Shown here: piece after piece, positions 1-8,934 of the stretch | Numbering within the stretch: the first letter of the stretch is position 1 | Layout of the letters: every line of letters starts with the position of its first letter | Assembly (NCBI GenBank): GCA_040877545.1 | Contig: JBBDNN010000007.1 | Span: 1-41,550, forward strand | Source of the DNA: Gracilimonas sp040877545 | GTDB taxonomy: Bacteria > Bacteroidota > Rhodothermia > Balneolales > Balneolaceae | Direction of reading: 5' to 3' | Length of the DNA stretch: 41,550 nt | Notes under the pieces: model-generated | The model's database searches: none | What the model was told of the DNA's origin: nothing | The model's input: the letters and a program-made list of their open reading frames with translations, nothing else | Program-made: the position numbers and the translations under genes

Positions 1-54
1 CCCAAACCATCTGGTGGTATTCTACCCGACAATGTACCATTGACACAACACTAG
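1..54. repeat. Left copy of a 54-base inverted repeat shared with the right edge
   Basis: The reverse complement of bases 1-54 matches 41439-41492 at 50 of 54 positions, and all four differences are transitions. The match lies inside the partial coding sequences at the two edges. It reflects duplicated gene ends that point toward each other, 41 kb apart. The repeat may extend beyond the window on the left. Confidence 0.85.
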
Positions 55-89
55 TTAGCTTCGAAGAAATAGCGAAAATTATGATCTAA
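3..89 (+). CDS. 3' end of an unrecognised coding sequence, cut by the window edge
   Basis: An open frame enters from the left edge, runs 28 codons and stops with TAA at 87-89. A rho-independent terminator follows directly, which supports a real gene end. Its residues (QTIWWYSTRQCTIDTTL, then a short tail ending IAKIMI) closely match those read on the minus strand at the right edge of the window (QTIWRYSTQQCTIDITL). This is therefore one of at least two copies of the same gene end. I do not recognise the family. A transposase or another multicopy gene is possible, but nothing here proves it. Confidence 0.4.
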   Translation, partial: QTIWWYSTRQCTIDTTLVSFEEIAKIMI

Positions 90-92
90 ATG

Positions 93-117
93 GCCCCTGA
101 AACCGGGGCTTTTTTTT
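93..117 (+). terminator. Rho-independent terminator after the left-edge gene
   Basis: GCCCC at 93-97 pairs with GGGGC at 105-109 and is followed by eight T at 110-117. It lies four bases after the TAA of the left-edge reading frame. The remaining bases to 379 are AT-rich and show no other gene. They should hold the promoter of the GH3 gene, but I see no clear promoter boxes. Confidence 0.75.
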
Positions 118-379
118 GTGATTTATTATGCAGATGCTGAGTGAAAATAAATAATCAGAAATTAGGAGCAGCTTAACTCTTTATTCTTTTATTATTTACC
201 AAAACTGCATTAGAATTCACATAAGTTCAAATATTTACAGGAAGTTTCATTTATTTATTCAAATAAATTTAATTAATATTGAACCTGCTATTCTATCAGC
301 TTAAAACATTATCTCATTAAGAAGATTACCACAGTATGGTTGTTGCATTTTTATTTCATTCACCTAAAACACTTTCCAC

Positions 380-2617
380 GTGAATCAAAAATCTCCGCTC
401 ATTAAACCTGACATCGAACAAAAAATAGACCGTCTGCTTTCTGAAATGACTCTTGAGGAAAAAGTAGGACAAATGAATCAATACAATGGTGCCTGGGATG
501 TGACGGGCCCACCGCCAGAAGATGGAGATAATGGTGATCGCTATGAAGCTGTTGCCTCCTGTAAAGTGGGGTCGATGTTAAATATTCTGGGAGCAGAAGC
601 AACTCGTGAAGCACAGGAAATCACAATGAAAAACTCTCGTTTAGGCATACCGATGATTTTTGGTTACGATGTGATTCACGGCTATAAAACTATTTTCCCC
701 ATTCCTTTGGGAGAGTCAGCCAGTTGGGATTTAGAGGCAATTCAAAATGCCGCTTCCATAGCAGCCAGAGAAGCTTCTGCAGCCGGCATTCACTGGGCAT
801 TTTCTCCTATGATGGATGTCACTCGGGATGCCCGCTGGGGACGTGTTATGGAAGGAGCAGGTGAAGATCCTTATCTCGCTTCTAAAATTTCAGCCGCTCG
901 CATTAAGGGATTACAAGGAGATGATCTCGCCGGCATTTCTACCGTTGCCGCTACCGCAAAACATTTTACCGGCTACGGATTTATTATAGCCGGGCTCGAT
1001 TACAACACTACAGAAATCAGCCGGAACACCCTCTTCAATATGATACTGCCGCCATTTAAAGCAGCCGTTGATGCGGGCGCTGCTACTGTAATGAATTCCT
1101 TTAATGATGTAAATGGAATTCCTGTTACAGGGAATGCTTTTCTGCAACGGGAAATCCTGAAAAATGAGTGGGGTTTTGAGGGTTTAATACTTTCTGATTG
1201 GAATACAATCGGAGAAATGACCGTTAATGGGTATGCCGCCGATTTAAAGGATGCAGCATATAAAGCAGTGACCGGGGGTACTGATATGGATATGGAAAGC
1301 CGTGCTTATGAGCAACATTTAGCAGAACTAGTTCAAGAGGGGAAAGTGGATGAATCGATCATTAATGAGGCCGTGCGTCGAATTTTACGAGTGAAATTTT
1401 TACTTGGATTATTTGATGACCCCTATCGCTACTCTGACAAACTTCGCGAAAAAGAAGAAATATATACTGAAGCAAATCTTGCCGCTGCGCGGGATGCCGC
1501 CAAATGGTCAATTGTACTTCTGAAAAATGAAGGTAATATACTCCCACTTTCAAAAAGTACCAGATCTATTGCAGTAATCGGCGCTTTGGCAAAGGATAAA
1601 GATATACCTCTCGGGAGCTGGCGAGGGCAGAGTACAGCAAATTCTGCTGTTTCTTTACTGGAGGGAATTGAAGCTGCAGTTGATGCAGATACCGATGTTC
1701 GATTTGCACAAGGATATACTCTTGCCATTGGAAACCGTGAGTTTACTGATGAATTGGAATTTGCAGACGACGATAAATCAGGTTTTCCGGAAGCCATTAA
1801 ACTGGCCAAAGATACTGATGTGGTAGTAGTTGCCGTTGGCGAAGAAGCTTTCCAAACCGGTGAAGGCCGCAGCCAGACAGATATCAACCTGAAAGGCAGG
1901 CAATTGGAGTTACTTCAAGAACTTAAAAAGACGAACAGTAATATTGTTGTAGTACTGATGAATGGCCGCCCTATTGCTGAGCCCTGGATGTATGAGAATA
2001 TGCCCTCCATTCTCGAAACCTGGCACCTTGGCTCTGAAGCTGGAAATGCTATCGCTGATGTACTTTTTGGGGATTATAATCCCGCCGGAAAACTTCCCAT
2101 TTCAATTCCACGATCTGTAGGTCAGATTCCTATTTACTACAATCATCCAAATACCGGACGCCCTGTTGGCTACGTAAATAATCCTGATATGGTATTTTGG
2201 TCGCATTATACAGACGAAGAAAAAACTCCTCAATATTACTTTGGGCACGGATTAAGTTACACTGAATTTGTTTATGACAATTTAAAACTCAGCAGCAATT
2301 CTATGGAAATGGATGACACTATTGAAGTATCGCTGGATGTAACCAACAGCGGAGATCGTGATGGTGAAGAAGTGGTTCAGTTATATATTCAGGATGTGGC
2401 TGCAAGTACTATTCGTCCCATTAAAGAACTCAAGGATTTTCAAAAGGTGATGATAAAAGCCGGTGAAACAAAAAAGATCACCTTCCAAATCACTAAAGAA
2501 ACCCTCTCCTTTTACGGCGCCGATGAAACCTATAAAGCCGAAGCCGGAGATTTTGTGCTCATGGTAGGTGGGAACTCCATTGATTTATTAGCTCAAAAAT
2601 TTATGCTGTTGGATTAA
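380..2617 (+). CDS. bglX: Glycoside hydrolase family 3 beta-glucosidase (BglX-like)
   Basis: This 745-residue protein has the full GH3 layout: an N-terminal TIM barrel beginning near KIDRLLSEMTLEEKVGQM, an alpha/beta sandwich domain from about residue 380, and a C-terminal fibronectin-III-like domain from about 655. The nucleophile should be Asp273 in the LILSDW motif, and the KH pair at 194-195 is the usual substrate-binding motif. Family members release terminal beta-glucose or beta-xylose from oligosaccharides. The start is a GTG at 380. The only nearby upstream ATG, at 336, is in another frame and stops after 15 codons. No signal peptide is visible, unlike most BglX proteins, so the enzyme may be cytoplasmic. 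It converges with the lut operon, leaving 193 bases between them in which I see nothing definite. A link to the rhamnose locus is inferred from position only. Confidence 0.92.
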   Translation: MNQKSPLIKPDIEQKIDRLLSEMTLEEKVGQMNQYNGAWDVTGPPPEDGDNGDRYEAVASCKVGSMLNILGAEATREAQEITMKNSRLGIPMIFGYDVIHGYKTIFPIPLGESASWDLEAIQNAASIAAREASAAGIHWAFSPMMDVTRDARWGRVMEGAGEDPYLASKISAARIKGLQGDDLAGISTVAATAKHFTGYGFIIAGLDYNTTEISRNTLFNMILPPFKAAVDAGAATVMNSFNDVNGIPVTGNAFLQREILKNEWGFEGLILSDWNTIGEMTVNGYAADLKDAAYKAVTGGTDMDMESRAYEQHLAELVQEGKVDESIINEAVRRILRVKFLLGLFDDPYRYSDKLREKEEIYTEANLAAARDAAKWSIVLLKNEGNILPLSKSTRSIAVIGALAKDKDIPLGSWRGQSTANSAVSLLEGIEAAVDADTDVRFAQGYTLAIGNREFTDELEFADDDKSGFPEAIKLAKDTDVVVVAVGEEAFQTGEGRSQTDINLKGRQLELLQELKKTNSNIVVVLMNGRPIAEPWMYENMPSILETWHLGSEAGNAIADVLFGDYNPAGKLPISIPRSVGQIPIYYNHPNTGRPVGYVNNPDMVFWSHYTDEEKTPQYYFGHGLSYTEFVYDNLKLSSNSMEMDDTIEVSLDVTNSGDRDGEEVVQLYIQDVAASTIRPIKELKDFQKVMIKAGETKKITFQITKETLSFYGADETYKAEAGDFVLMVGGNSIDLLAQKFMLLD

Positions 2618-2810
2618 TATCCCAACAACTTCCTCAGAAATATTCTTTTCAGCCCGCTGCAGAATGAATGTATCTATTGGTTAAAAATTAATCGGACATT
2701 AGTGATCTTGTCGCTGTCGAAAGTGCTTTGGGCTTCGTGCTGACTAATAGTTTCAAATCTTATAAAAAAATCAATGTAATTGTGCAGACAGAAAAATACG
2801 AGCAAGAAAT

Positions 2811-3467
2811 TTAACCAACTACCAAAATATCCAGTCGTCTGGGGCCGTGAACGCCTTCTACGCGACTGAGTTCTATGTCTGAAGTTGCGGAGGGGCCGGA
2901 TATAAAGGTGATGGGCCGACCTTCTTTTTTTACTTCCTCCTCAATTTGTGCAAAACCTTCGGGAACGAGTTCCACAATCTGATCTTCCCGTATAATGCAC
3001 AGATGATAATCAGGCAACAGACTCAGCACTCTTCGCCCCTGACCTGCTCCCGCATCCAGAATAATAGTTCCGGTTTGAGCTACGGCAAGAGCGCAAGTTG
3101 AAATCACTCCGTCCATCTGATCCAATTTATTATGGGAAAGCCGGGTGTCTACACTGTCAAATTGAGGCTGGAGAAAATCAGGAAGCCACGATTTATTAAA
3201 ACCTGTAGGTATGGCCACTTTGGTAATTTTTTGCCGCTTACAGGCTTCAGAAATGGCCCCTTTTATTCCCTTCTTCTTTACCCTTTTAACAGTGGCCTGA
3301 TATTCTCCTGCACGTTCCACAAATAAATTAACTCGTTTTTCTTCGGATAGTTTTCCCTTTTGATGATAAGTGCGGGAAACGGAAATATCTTCCGGGCGTT
3401 CTTCTTCGGGAATTTCATCCAACGCCGTTTTGATTCGGTTTAAAATTTGATTTTTTGCTTCACTCAT
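2811..3467 (-). CDS. lutC: Lactate utilisation protein LutC (LUD domain)
   Basis: This 218-residue protein has the LUD fold of LutC/YkgG. Its C-terminal half carries the family signatures CALAVAQTGTIILDAG and a final GVHGPRRLDILVVG. With LutA and LutB it forms the LutABC system, which oxidises L-lactate to pyruvate with iron-sulphur clusters and is known from Bacillus subtilis. It overlaps lutB by eight bases and is the last gene of the lut operon. Here lactate is the expected end product of rhamnose breakdown by the RhaD/RhaE enzyme upstream. Confidence 0.93.
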   Translation of the reverse strand: MSEAKNQILNRIKTALDEIPEEERPEDISVSRTYHQKGKLSEEKRVNLFVERAGEYQATVKRVKKKGIKGAISEACKRQKITKVAIPTGFNKSWLPDFLQPQFDSVDTRLSHNKLDQMDGVISTCALAVAQTGTIILDAGAGQGRRVLSLLPDYHLCIIREDQIVELVPEGFAQIEEEVKKEGRPITFISGPSATSDIELSRVEGVHGPRRLDILVVG

Positions 3468-4899
3468 TGCGGGTCCTCCACCATCCTCTGAACGTTTGAT
3501 CCGGGATGGGTTTTAAGTCCCGCATGGCCGACCATCCGGAGAGCTGCCCCGGTAATTTTGAAATGGTTCCATCTTTCACAAACAGCCACTGGCCGGAACG
3601 CGCTATTTTCTGTGCACGCTCATATTTTTTTGAATTTTGGAATACCCGTGCCATCCACTTCATGCCCACGTGCTCGGGATTTAGCCTTTGCTTAATGCTT
3701 CCATTTCTTTTCTTCTCGTCCACAATTTTGCCCCGTAAATGCACCAGCACTTTGGGGATATCAATCTTCACCGGGCAAACCTCATAACATGCCCCGCATA
3801 AACTGGATGCATAAGGCAGCGAGGCCGCTCCATCATCTTCCAAACCTTTGAGTTGAGGAGTCAAAATAGCACCTATAGGTCCGGGATATACCGAATGGTA
3901 CGCGTGTCCCCCGGTGCGCTCATAAACAGGACACACATTCAGACAAGCACTACAACGGATACAATTCAGAGTTTGCCGGCCCACTTCATCGGCCAACACA
4001 TTGGTTCGTCCATTATCTAATAACACCAGGTGAAATTCCTGCGGACCGTCGCCAGGCGTTACTCCCGTCCAAAATGAATTATAAGGATTCATTCGCTCGG
4101 CTGTGGATGAACGCGGCAACAGCTGCATAAATACTTCAAAATCTTGCCAGGTCGGGATAATCTTTTCGATGCCCATCACAGTAATAAGGGTCTCGGGGAG
4201 CGTGGTGCACATCCGGCCGTTGCCCTCTGATTCCACCACGGCTACAGTTCCGGTTTCAGCTACACCAAAATTTGCGCCGCTGATGCCTACCCTGGCACTT
4301 AAAAATTTCTTCCGTAGATATAATCTAGCAGCTTCTGCCAAATCTTCCGGGCGATCGCTGAGTTCTTTGTTATTCAGTTTCTCCTGAAATAAATCTCGAA
4401 TTTCTGCCCGGTTTTTGTGGATAGCAGGCACCAGAATATGTGACGGTTCGTCCTCAGCCAGTTGCACAATCAATTCCGCCAAATCCGTTTCGAGCGCTTG
4501 GATGCCTTCCTTCTTCAGGGCTTCATTCAGCTTAATTTCATCGGTGGTGATGGATTTTACTTTCACCACTTCTTCGGCCTCTTGCTGTTTCACCAAATCC
4601 ACAATGATGCGGTTGGCTTCTTCGGCATCCCTCGCCCAGTGAACCGTTCCGCCGGCCTTTTCTACCGATTCTTCCAATTGCAGTAAATAAGAGCCCAAAT
4701 GCCGCATCACCCGTTTTTTGAGTTTATTTCCGGCTTCTCTGAGGTGTTCCCAATCCGGCATCTCTCCTACAATTTTCGTTCTTTTGTTCCGAATGGTATG
4801 GGTGGCATGCCCGAGATTTCGGCGTAATTGGGAATTAGTCAGGTAGGCATTCGCAGTTTCTTCAAAAGTCGGGGTATGTTGGATTGATTTTTTACTCAT
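3460..4899 (-). CDS. lutB: Iron-sulphur lactate utilisation protein LutB
   Basis: This 479-residue protein has an N-terminal LUD region (about 70-300), then a ferredoxin-like region. The first 4Fe-4S motif is CIRCSACLNVCP, with Cys313, 316, 319 and 323. The second group is CGACYEVCP, with Cys368, 371 and 375. A C-terminal LutB-type tail follows. The length and layout match LutB/YkgF. It carries electrons in the LutABC L-lactate oxidising complex in the cytoplasm. Its ATG overlaps the stop of lutA by four bases and its own end overlaps lutC, so the three genes are almost certainly translationally coupled. Confidence 0.95.
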   Translation of the reverse strand: MSKKSIQHTPTFEETANAYLTNSQLRRNLGHATHTIRNKRTKIVGEMPDWEHLREAGNKLKKRVMRHLGSYLLQLEESVEKAGGTVHWARDAEEANRIIVDLVKQQEAEEVVKVKSITTDEIKLNEALKKEGIQALETDLAELIVQLAEDEPSHILVPAIHKNRAEIRDLFQEKLNNKELSDRPEDLAEAARLYLRKKFLSARVGISGANFGVAETGTVAVVESEGNGRMCTTLPETLITVMGIEKIIPTWQDFEVFMQLLPRSSTAERMNPYNSFWTGVTPGDGPQEFHLVLLDNGRTNVLADEVGRQTLNCIRCSACLNVCPVYERTGGHAYHSVYPGPIGAILTPQLKGLEDDGAASLPYASSLCGACYEVCPVKIDIPKVLVHLRGKIVDEKKRNGSIKQRLNPEHVGMKWMARVFQNSKKYERAQKIARSGQWLFVKDGTISKLPGQLSGWSAMRDLKPIPDQTFRGWWRTRNE

Positions 4900-5633
4900 G
4901 CTCCCTCCTCCGTAGATGCTAAAATTTCCGCAAGATGAACCGGTTTCACCCCGCTGCGCTGTCGCGATAACCCGCCGCCGATATGCATCAGACAGGAATT
5001 GTCGATAGAGGAACAGACCTCAGCCCCGGTATCATTTATGTGGGCCATTTTGTCGCTTAGCATAGCTATAGATGTATCCGCATTTTTTATGGCAAACGTG
5101 CCGCCAAAACCACAGCACTCCAGGGCGCCGGGCAATTCCACCAGCTCCAGCCCTTTCACATTACGAAGCAATTTCAGCGGGGCATCACCTACATGCAGCA
5201 TACGAAGGGAATGACAAGTGGGATGGTAGGTTACACGGTGCGGATAATAGGCTCCAACATCTTCAAGCTCCAATTCTTCCACTAAAAACTGGGATAATTC
5301 GAAAACTTTGGGAATCAGCTCTTTAACCACCTTTATTAATGCCGGATCTTCTGTTTTCTCCGCTATTATTGGATAAAATTCCTTCACCACCGCCACACAG
5401 GAAGCCGAAGGCGCTACCACATATTCCGCGTCTCCAAAAACTTCCACAAACCGCTTCAACATGGGAATTGCTTCCTCGTGATATCCCGAGTTGTAGTGCA
5501 TTTGTCCGCAGCAGGTTTGCTCAAAGGAAAAATCCACGGCATGCCCCAACCGTTCCAGCAAGTGTACCATGGCCTTTCCCGTTTCCGGGAAAAGCGTATC
5601 GTTAAAGCATGTTATGAACAGCGAAATTTGCAT
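4896..5633 (-). CDS. lutA: Lactate utilisation protein LutA (CCG-domain oxidoreductase)
   Basis: This 245-residue protein has the two cysteine-rich CCG domains that define LutA/YkgE and the related GlpC and HdrB subunits. The first includes Cys9 and Cys41-Cys42-Gly; the second includes the cysteine of TYHPTCHSLRM and the LECCGFGGTF motif. It is the first gene of lutABC. The 165 bases between it and the kinase gene upstream contain a perfect 10-base palindrome (GTCTTAAGAC, 5732-5741) and a CTCGCA/TGCGAG inverted pair near 5669, either of which could be an operator. Confidence 0.94.
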   Translation of the reverse strand: MQISLFITCFNDTLFPETGKAMVHLLERLGHAVDFSFEQTCCGQMHYNSGYHEEAIPMLKRFVEVFGDAEYVVAPSASCVAVVKEFYPIIAEKTEDPALIKVVKELIPKVFELSQFLVEELELEDVGAYYPHRVTYHPTCHSLRMLHVGDAPLKLLRNVKGLELVELPGALECCGFGGTFAIKNADTSIAMLSDKMAHINDTGAEVCSSIDNSCLMHIGGGLSRQRSGVKPVHLAEILASTEEGA

Positions 5634-5731
5634 AGCGGGTTATTTTAATTATTGATTACTTGACAACCTCGCACCGTTATTTAGATTTGCGAGCATTGTG
5701 GGACCATTTCCATTCTACCGAATGCTTTGAG

Positions 5732-5741
5732 GTCTTAAGAC
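5732..5741. promoter_or_regulatory. Perfect 10-base palindrome upstream of lutA
   Basis: GTCTTAAGAC reads the same on both strands and lies about 100 bases upstream of the lutA start, in the 165-base gap after the kinase gene. It could be an operator for separate control of lutABC. A palindrome this short can also arise by chance. Confidence 0.2.
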
Positions 5742-5798
5742 ACTCGAAGGCTCTCCTTTCAAAACTTTATAAAAAAATCTATATATACTAAAATATCT

Positions 5799-7286
5799 TC
5801 AGCACCTCACCGATTCCTTCCACTGGTATTCACCGACTTCTTTGGCCTTACAGGCTTCATGTTTCTTCAATTTCAATAAACAGTTGGCGGCTTCCTTGTC
5901 GTGTTTTAGCCTGCTGTCGTCATTTACTATTAAGGCCGCGCCCAATGCCGAAGCGTTTGGTAAACTGGAGGTATAAATTTCTTTATCTGGAAAGAAGCAG
6001 GCCAGCAGACGTATAAAAAATTCATTCTTGCTGAATCCTCCTGTGATTACCAGTTTATTTACTGATTCATCACCACCGGCCAACCGAATGGATTCAGCCT
6101 GAATGGCTACCAAGTCGAGCATGAGCTGATGATAGGCTTCTTTATAAGAAATGAATGTGTCGATCTGCCAATCTCCCGGCTCATTTTGCGGGAATGGGCC
6201 GGAATTATACGCCTGTTCCAACTTCAGCTTTCGGGAGGGGCTGGTTTTATGAAACAATTTCCTTATCAAATCAATGTCCAGTTCAACCACTTCATCGTTA
6301 TCGCTTATGTCAAAATGTGCTTTCAACTTTTTACTTTGCCGGCTGTATTCTTGTCCTAAAAAAAATCGGGATGCTTTTACCTGATTTCCATACACATCCA
6401 GATAACAAAGGCAGTCTCGCTGCAACTCTTCATAGTTCAGCGGCTGTTTGTTAAAGGGGTTGAAGGTGATGCTCCAGGTACCGGTCGAAATCAACATAAA
6501 GGGCTCATCAAGGGCAAACAAGTAAGGAGCCAGGGCCGCAGAACTGTCGTGAATGCCGATCCCGCTTTTAAACTTTTTGCCCTCCCAGGTAGACTCAATT
6601 TTCGATGTAACGGGCTGTACTTCCGGTAATAATTTCAGCAACTCTTCTTGCTTCAGCCAAGAATGGTACTCATCCTGCTCAAAATTCCACAATGCCGTAT
6701 GGCAACCAATGCTCGTCATTTCTGCGGCAAGTTCCCCGGTAATCAAATAGCTCAGGTATTGGGGAAAATGAAGGAAATGGGTAATTTTAGTGAACTTCTG
6801 TGGCTTTTTATATTTAAGCCAATACAGTTGAAGCCCTGAATTTAACATCCCCATAGGAGGCGAAGCTGTTTCAAGAGAGAATTCTTTTTTCCCTTTATAT
6901 GCTTTGTAAAATTTATTTAGCAGGTCTTGCGGGTAGGGCTTCAGATAATTATAAAGCGGAGTAGCTACTCTCCCCTTTTTATCTAAATGCACAAAACTGG
7001 CTCCATAGGTGGAAAAATTAAGATTTTGAACCTTAAAACTTTCATCGTTGAGTACTTCCCGAAGGTTCTTTTTTATCCAATTTTCCAAGGCCGACAAGTT
7101 TTCGCAGGAATCCCCGTCATCATCCATACACTGCTCCAGCTTTGTTTGATGATGTTCTATGATGGTGTAATTCTGATCAAACAGGAAAAACTTTTTATTG
7201 GTCTTTCCAATATCAAAAACAGCCGTAACCGGGATGGGAGACTTCATTGGTTGTTCGTTATCGGTTAAAGGTTGTTGAATATCCAA
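5799..7286 (-). CDS. rhaB: Rhamnulokinase, FGGY family carbohydrate kinase
   Basis: This 495-residue protein has the FGGY kinase fold. The N-terminal phosphate-binding motif FDIGKTNKKFF is at about 24-34. The catalytic Asp247 lies in GIGIHDSSAAL. STGTWSITFNP follows at about 267-277, with a C-terminal ATP-binding stretch LVITGGFSKNEFF and then NASALGAALI. By context it phosphorylates L-rhamnulose to L-rhamnulose 1-phosphate. The product assignment rests on neighbouring rhamnose isomerase, aldolase and mutarotase genes, since FGGY specificity cannot be read from motifs alone. Translation could instead begin at Met14, because the first 13 residues look unlike the family. The gene follows the isomerase by 56 bases. 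Confidence 0.88.
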   Translation of the reverse strand: MDIQQPLTDNEQPMKSPIPVTAVFDIGKTNKKFFLFDQNYTIIEHHQTKLEQCMDDDGDSCENLSALENWIKKNLREVLNDESFKVQNLNFSTYGASFVHLDKKGRVATPLYNYLKPYPQDLLNKFYKAYKGKKEFSLETASPPMGMLNSGLQLYWLKYKKPQKFTKITHFLHFPQYLSYLITGELAAEMTSIGCHTALWNFEQDEYHSWLKQEELLKLLPEVQPVTSKIESTWEGKKFKSGIGIHDSSAALAPYLFALDEPFMLISTGTWSITFNPFNKQPLNYEELQRDCLCYLDVYGNQVKASRFFLGQEYSRQSKKLKAHFDISDNDEVVELDIDLIRKLFHKTSPSRKLKLEQAYNSGPFPQNEPGDWQIDTFISYKEAYHQLMLDLVAIQAESIRLAGGDESVNKLVITGGFSKNEFFIRLLACFFPDKEIYTSSLPNASALGAALIVNDDSRLKHDKEAANCLLKLKKHEACKAKEVGEYQWKESVRC

Positions 7287-7342
7287 AACGAGAGTATTTT
7301 TGCCTGCTCTTTATAAAATCAAACATACTTACTTATCCATGC

Positions 7343-8626
7343 CTATAATCCCGTAGCCACAGATTTGGCTCCACGCTCTTTCACCAACTGTTTCCGCACA
7401 TTAAGCTGCCGGAATAGCTTCAGGGGGTCCAAAGCGGCATTATTCCGCCTCCGGGCTTCCTGCAATACCGGGCGAACATTAGTCTGGTAAGCCGAGTGCA
7501 ACACCTCTTGGGCTGCCACCGGATCATTTAATTCCCGGGCTTCATTCAGGGCATCACGATCTACTAAAAGCGCTTTCACATAGGCCTGTTTAATAGCCTC
7601 CACGGACTGCAGTAAATCCTCTAGTGGATCTTTCACATTATGACTGGCGTCAATCATCCAGGCAATATTATTTTGCAAATCTTCCACGCTATCGGTCCCC
7701 TCTACCAGTTCATTGAAAATCAAAAACAACTGATAAGGTTTGATGGAGCCGGTGGTCAGGTCATCATCTCCATATTTTGAATCGTTAAAATGAAATCCCC
7801 CCAGTTTATTCTCCATCAGCAGGGTAGCTACAATTTGTTCAATATTGGTATTGGGCAGGTGGTGGCCAAGGTCTACCAGGGTGTGGGCGCGTTCGCCCAG
7901 CTTGTTCGCGAGTAAAAAGGAGGTTCCCCAATCGGGGATGACCATAGAATAGAAATTGGGTTCATACGGTTTGTACTCAATCAGTAGTTGCCAGTCGAAA
8001 GGGAGTTCCTTGTAAATTTCTTTAAGAGATTCGAAGGTTCGTTGCAGTGCTTTACTGAAATGCTGTTGTCCAGGAAAACTGGACCCATCAGCCAGCCATA
8101 CGGTCAGGGCTTTGGAACCGAGAGCTTCTCCGTATTTAATCACTTCAATATTATGCTGAACCGCTTGCTGCCTCACCTTTATATCGGTATGAGAAATGGA
8201 TCCAAATTTGTAAGAATGCTCCTGCCCTTCCTGATCCTGAAAAGTATTTGAATTAACGGCATCAAACTTCAGGCTATGCTCCTTTGCCAGTTGTTTAATA
8301 GCGGCAGTGTCATCGGGAATATCCCAGGGAATGTGCAAAGAAATGGCTCCACTGGACTTATTTAAAGCGTGAAGAATTCCCACATCTTCAATTTTTTCTT
8401 CCAGGCTGCCGGGTTCTCCTCCTATGGCAAATCTTCCGAACCTTGTGCCGCCTGCCCCCAATGCCCAGCTGGGGATAGCTACCTGAAAGGAGGCGACCTG
8501 CACAACAACATTTTCAACCTGAATATTTTTTTTAAGAAGTTGTTCTGCTAAAAAATTGAACGCATTTTTATGCTGTTCTTTTACCTTTTTATTATGATCC
8601 TCTATTTGTGCAGGCCTTATGTTCAT
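7343..8626 (-). CDS. rhaI: L-rhamnose isomerase (Pseudomonas stutzeri type)
   Basis: This 427-residue xylose-isomerase-like TIM barrel converts L-rhamnose to L-rhamnulose in the cytoplasm. Metal and substrate motifs are visible in WQLLIEYKPYEPNFYS, TLVDLGHHLPNTNIEQI and GGFHFNDSKYGDDDL. The size and these blocks fit the RhaI group rather than the E. coli RhaA form. It lies between a small membrane protein gene and the kinase gene, on the same strand as the rest of the rhamnose block. Confidence 0.93.
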   Translation of the reverse strand: MNIRPAQIEDHNKKVKEQHKNAFNFLAEQLLKKNIQVENVVVQVASFQVAIPSWALGAGGTRFGRFAIGGEPGSLEEKIEDVGILHALNKSSGAISLHIPWDIPDDTAAIKQLAKEHSLKFDAVNSNTFQDQEGQEHSYKFGSISHTDIKVRQQAVQHNIEVIKYGEALGSKALTVWLADGSSFPGQQHFSKALQRTFESLKEIYKELPFDWQLLIEYKPYEPNFYSMVIPDWGTSFLLANKLGERAHTLVDLGHHLPNTNIEQIVATLLMENKLGGFHFNDSKYGDDDLTTGSIKPYQLFLIFNELVEGTDSVEDLQNNIAWMIDASHNVKDPLEDLLQSVEAIKQAYVKALLVDRDALNEARELNDPVAAQEVLHSAYQTNVRPVLQEARRRNNAALDPLKLFRQLNVRKQLVKERGAKSVATGL

Positions 8627-8739
8627 TATGCTTCTCTAATACGGTTTTTTAAGAAATTAAAAGTCATCAACTGTGGTATATAATTATGGCCAATATCCCA
8701 AATCTAACTACAGATGAATTGAGCTGATTCGGGATTAAG

Positions 8740-8913
8740 CTATAGTTTTTGTTCTTTCATCCAGAAAAATGCAGAGGAAAACCACATGATGGTCCCGATT
8801 AACATCAACTGCTTATGAGCATCGAGCGATATTATTTCTGTAAATACCAGCATGGATGGCACAATGGTAAGTATTAAACCAATAACTGAAATAATTATAA
8901 GCAGATTTTTCAT
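8740..8913 (-). CDS. Small two-helix membrane protein, 57 residues
   Basis: A 57-codon frame starts with ATG at 8913 and stops with TAG at 8740. The protein has one hydrophobic helix at about residues 4-24 (LLIIISVIGLILTIVPSMLV), a polar turn with SLDAHKQ, and a second helix at about 36-52 (LMLIGTIMWFSSAFFW). It starts 22 bases after the stop of the aldolase/dehydrogenase gene and precedes the isomerase gene, all on one strand, so it is very likely part of the operon. I have a general impression of similar short proteins in sugar loci of this phylum, but I cannot name a family. Its place beside a permease gene suggests a membrane or transport-related role, which is inference. Confidence 0.7.
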   Translation of the reverse strand: MKNLLIIISVIGLILTIVPSMLVFTEIISLDAHKQLMLIGTIMWFSSAFFWMKEQKL

Positions 8914-8934
8914 ATCCGGATCATCTATAGTTTA

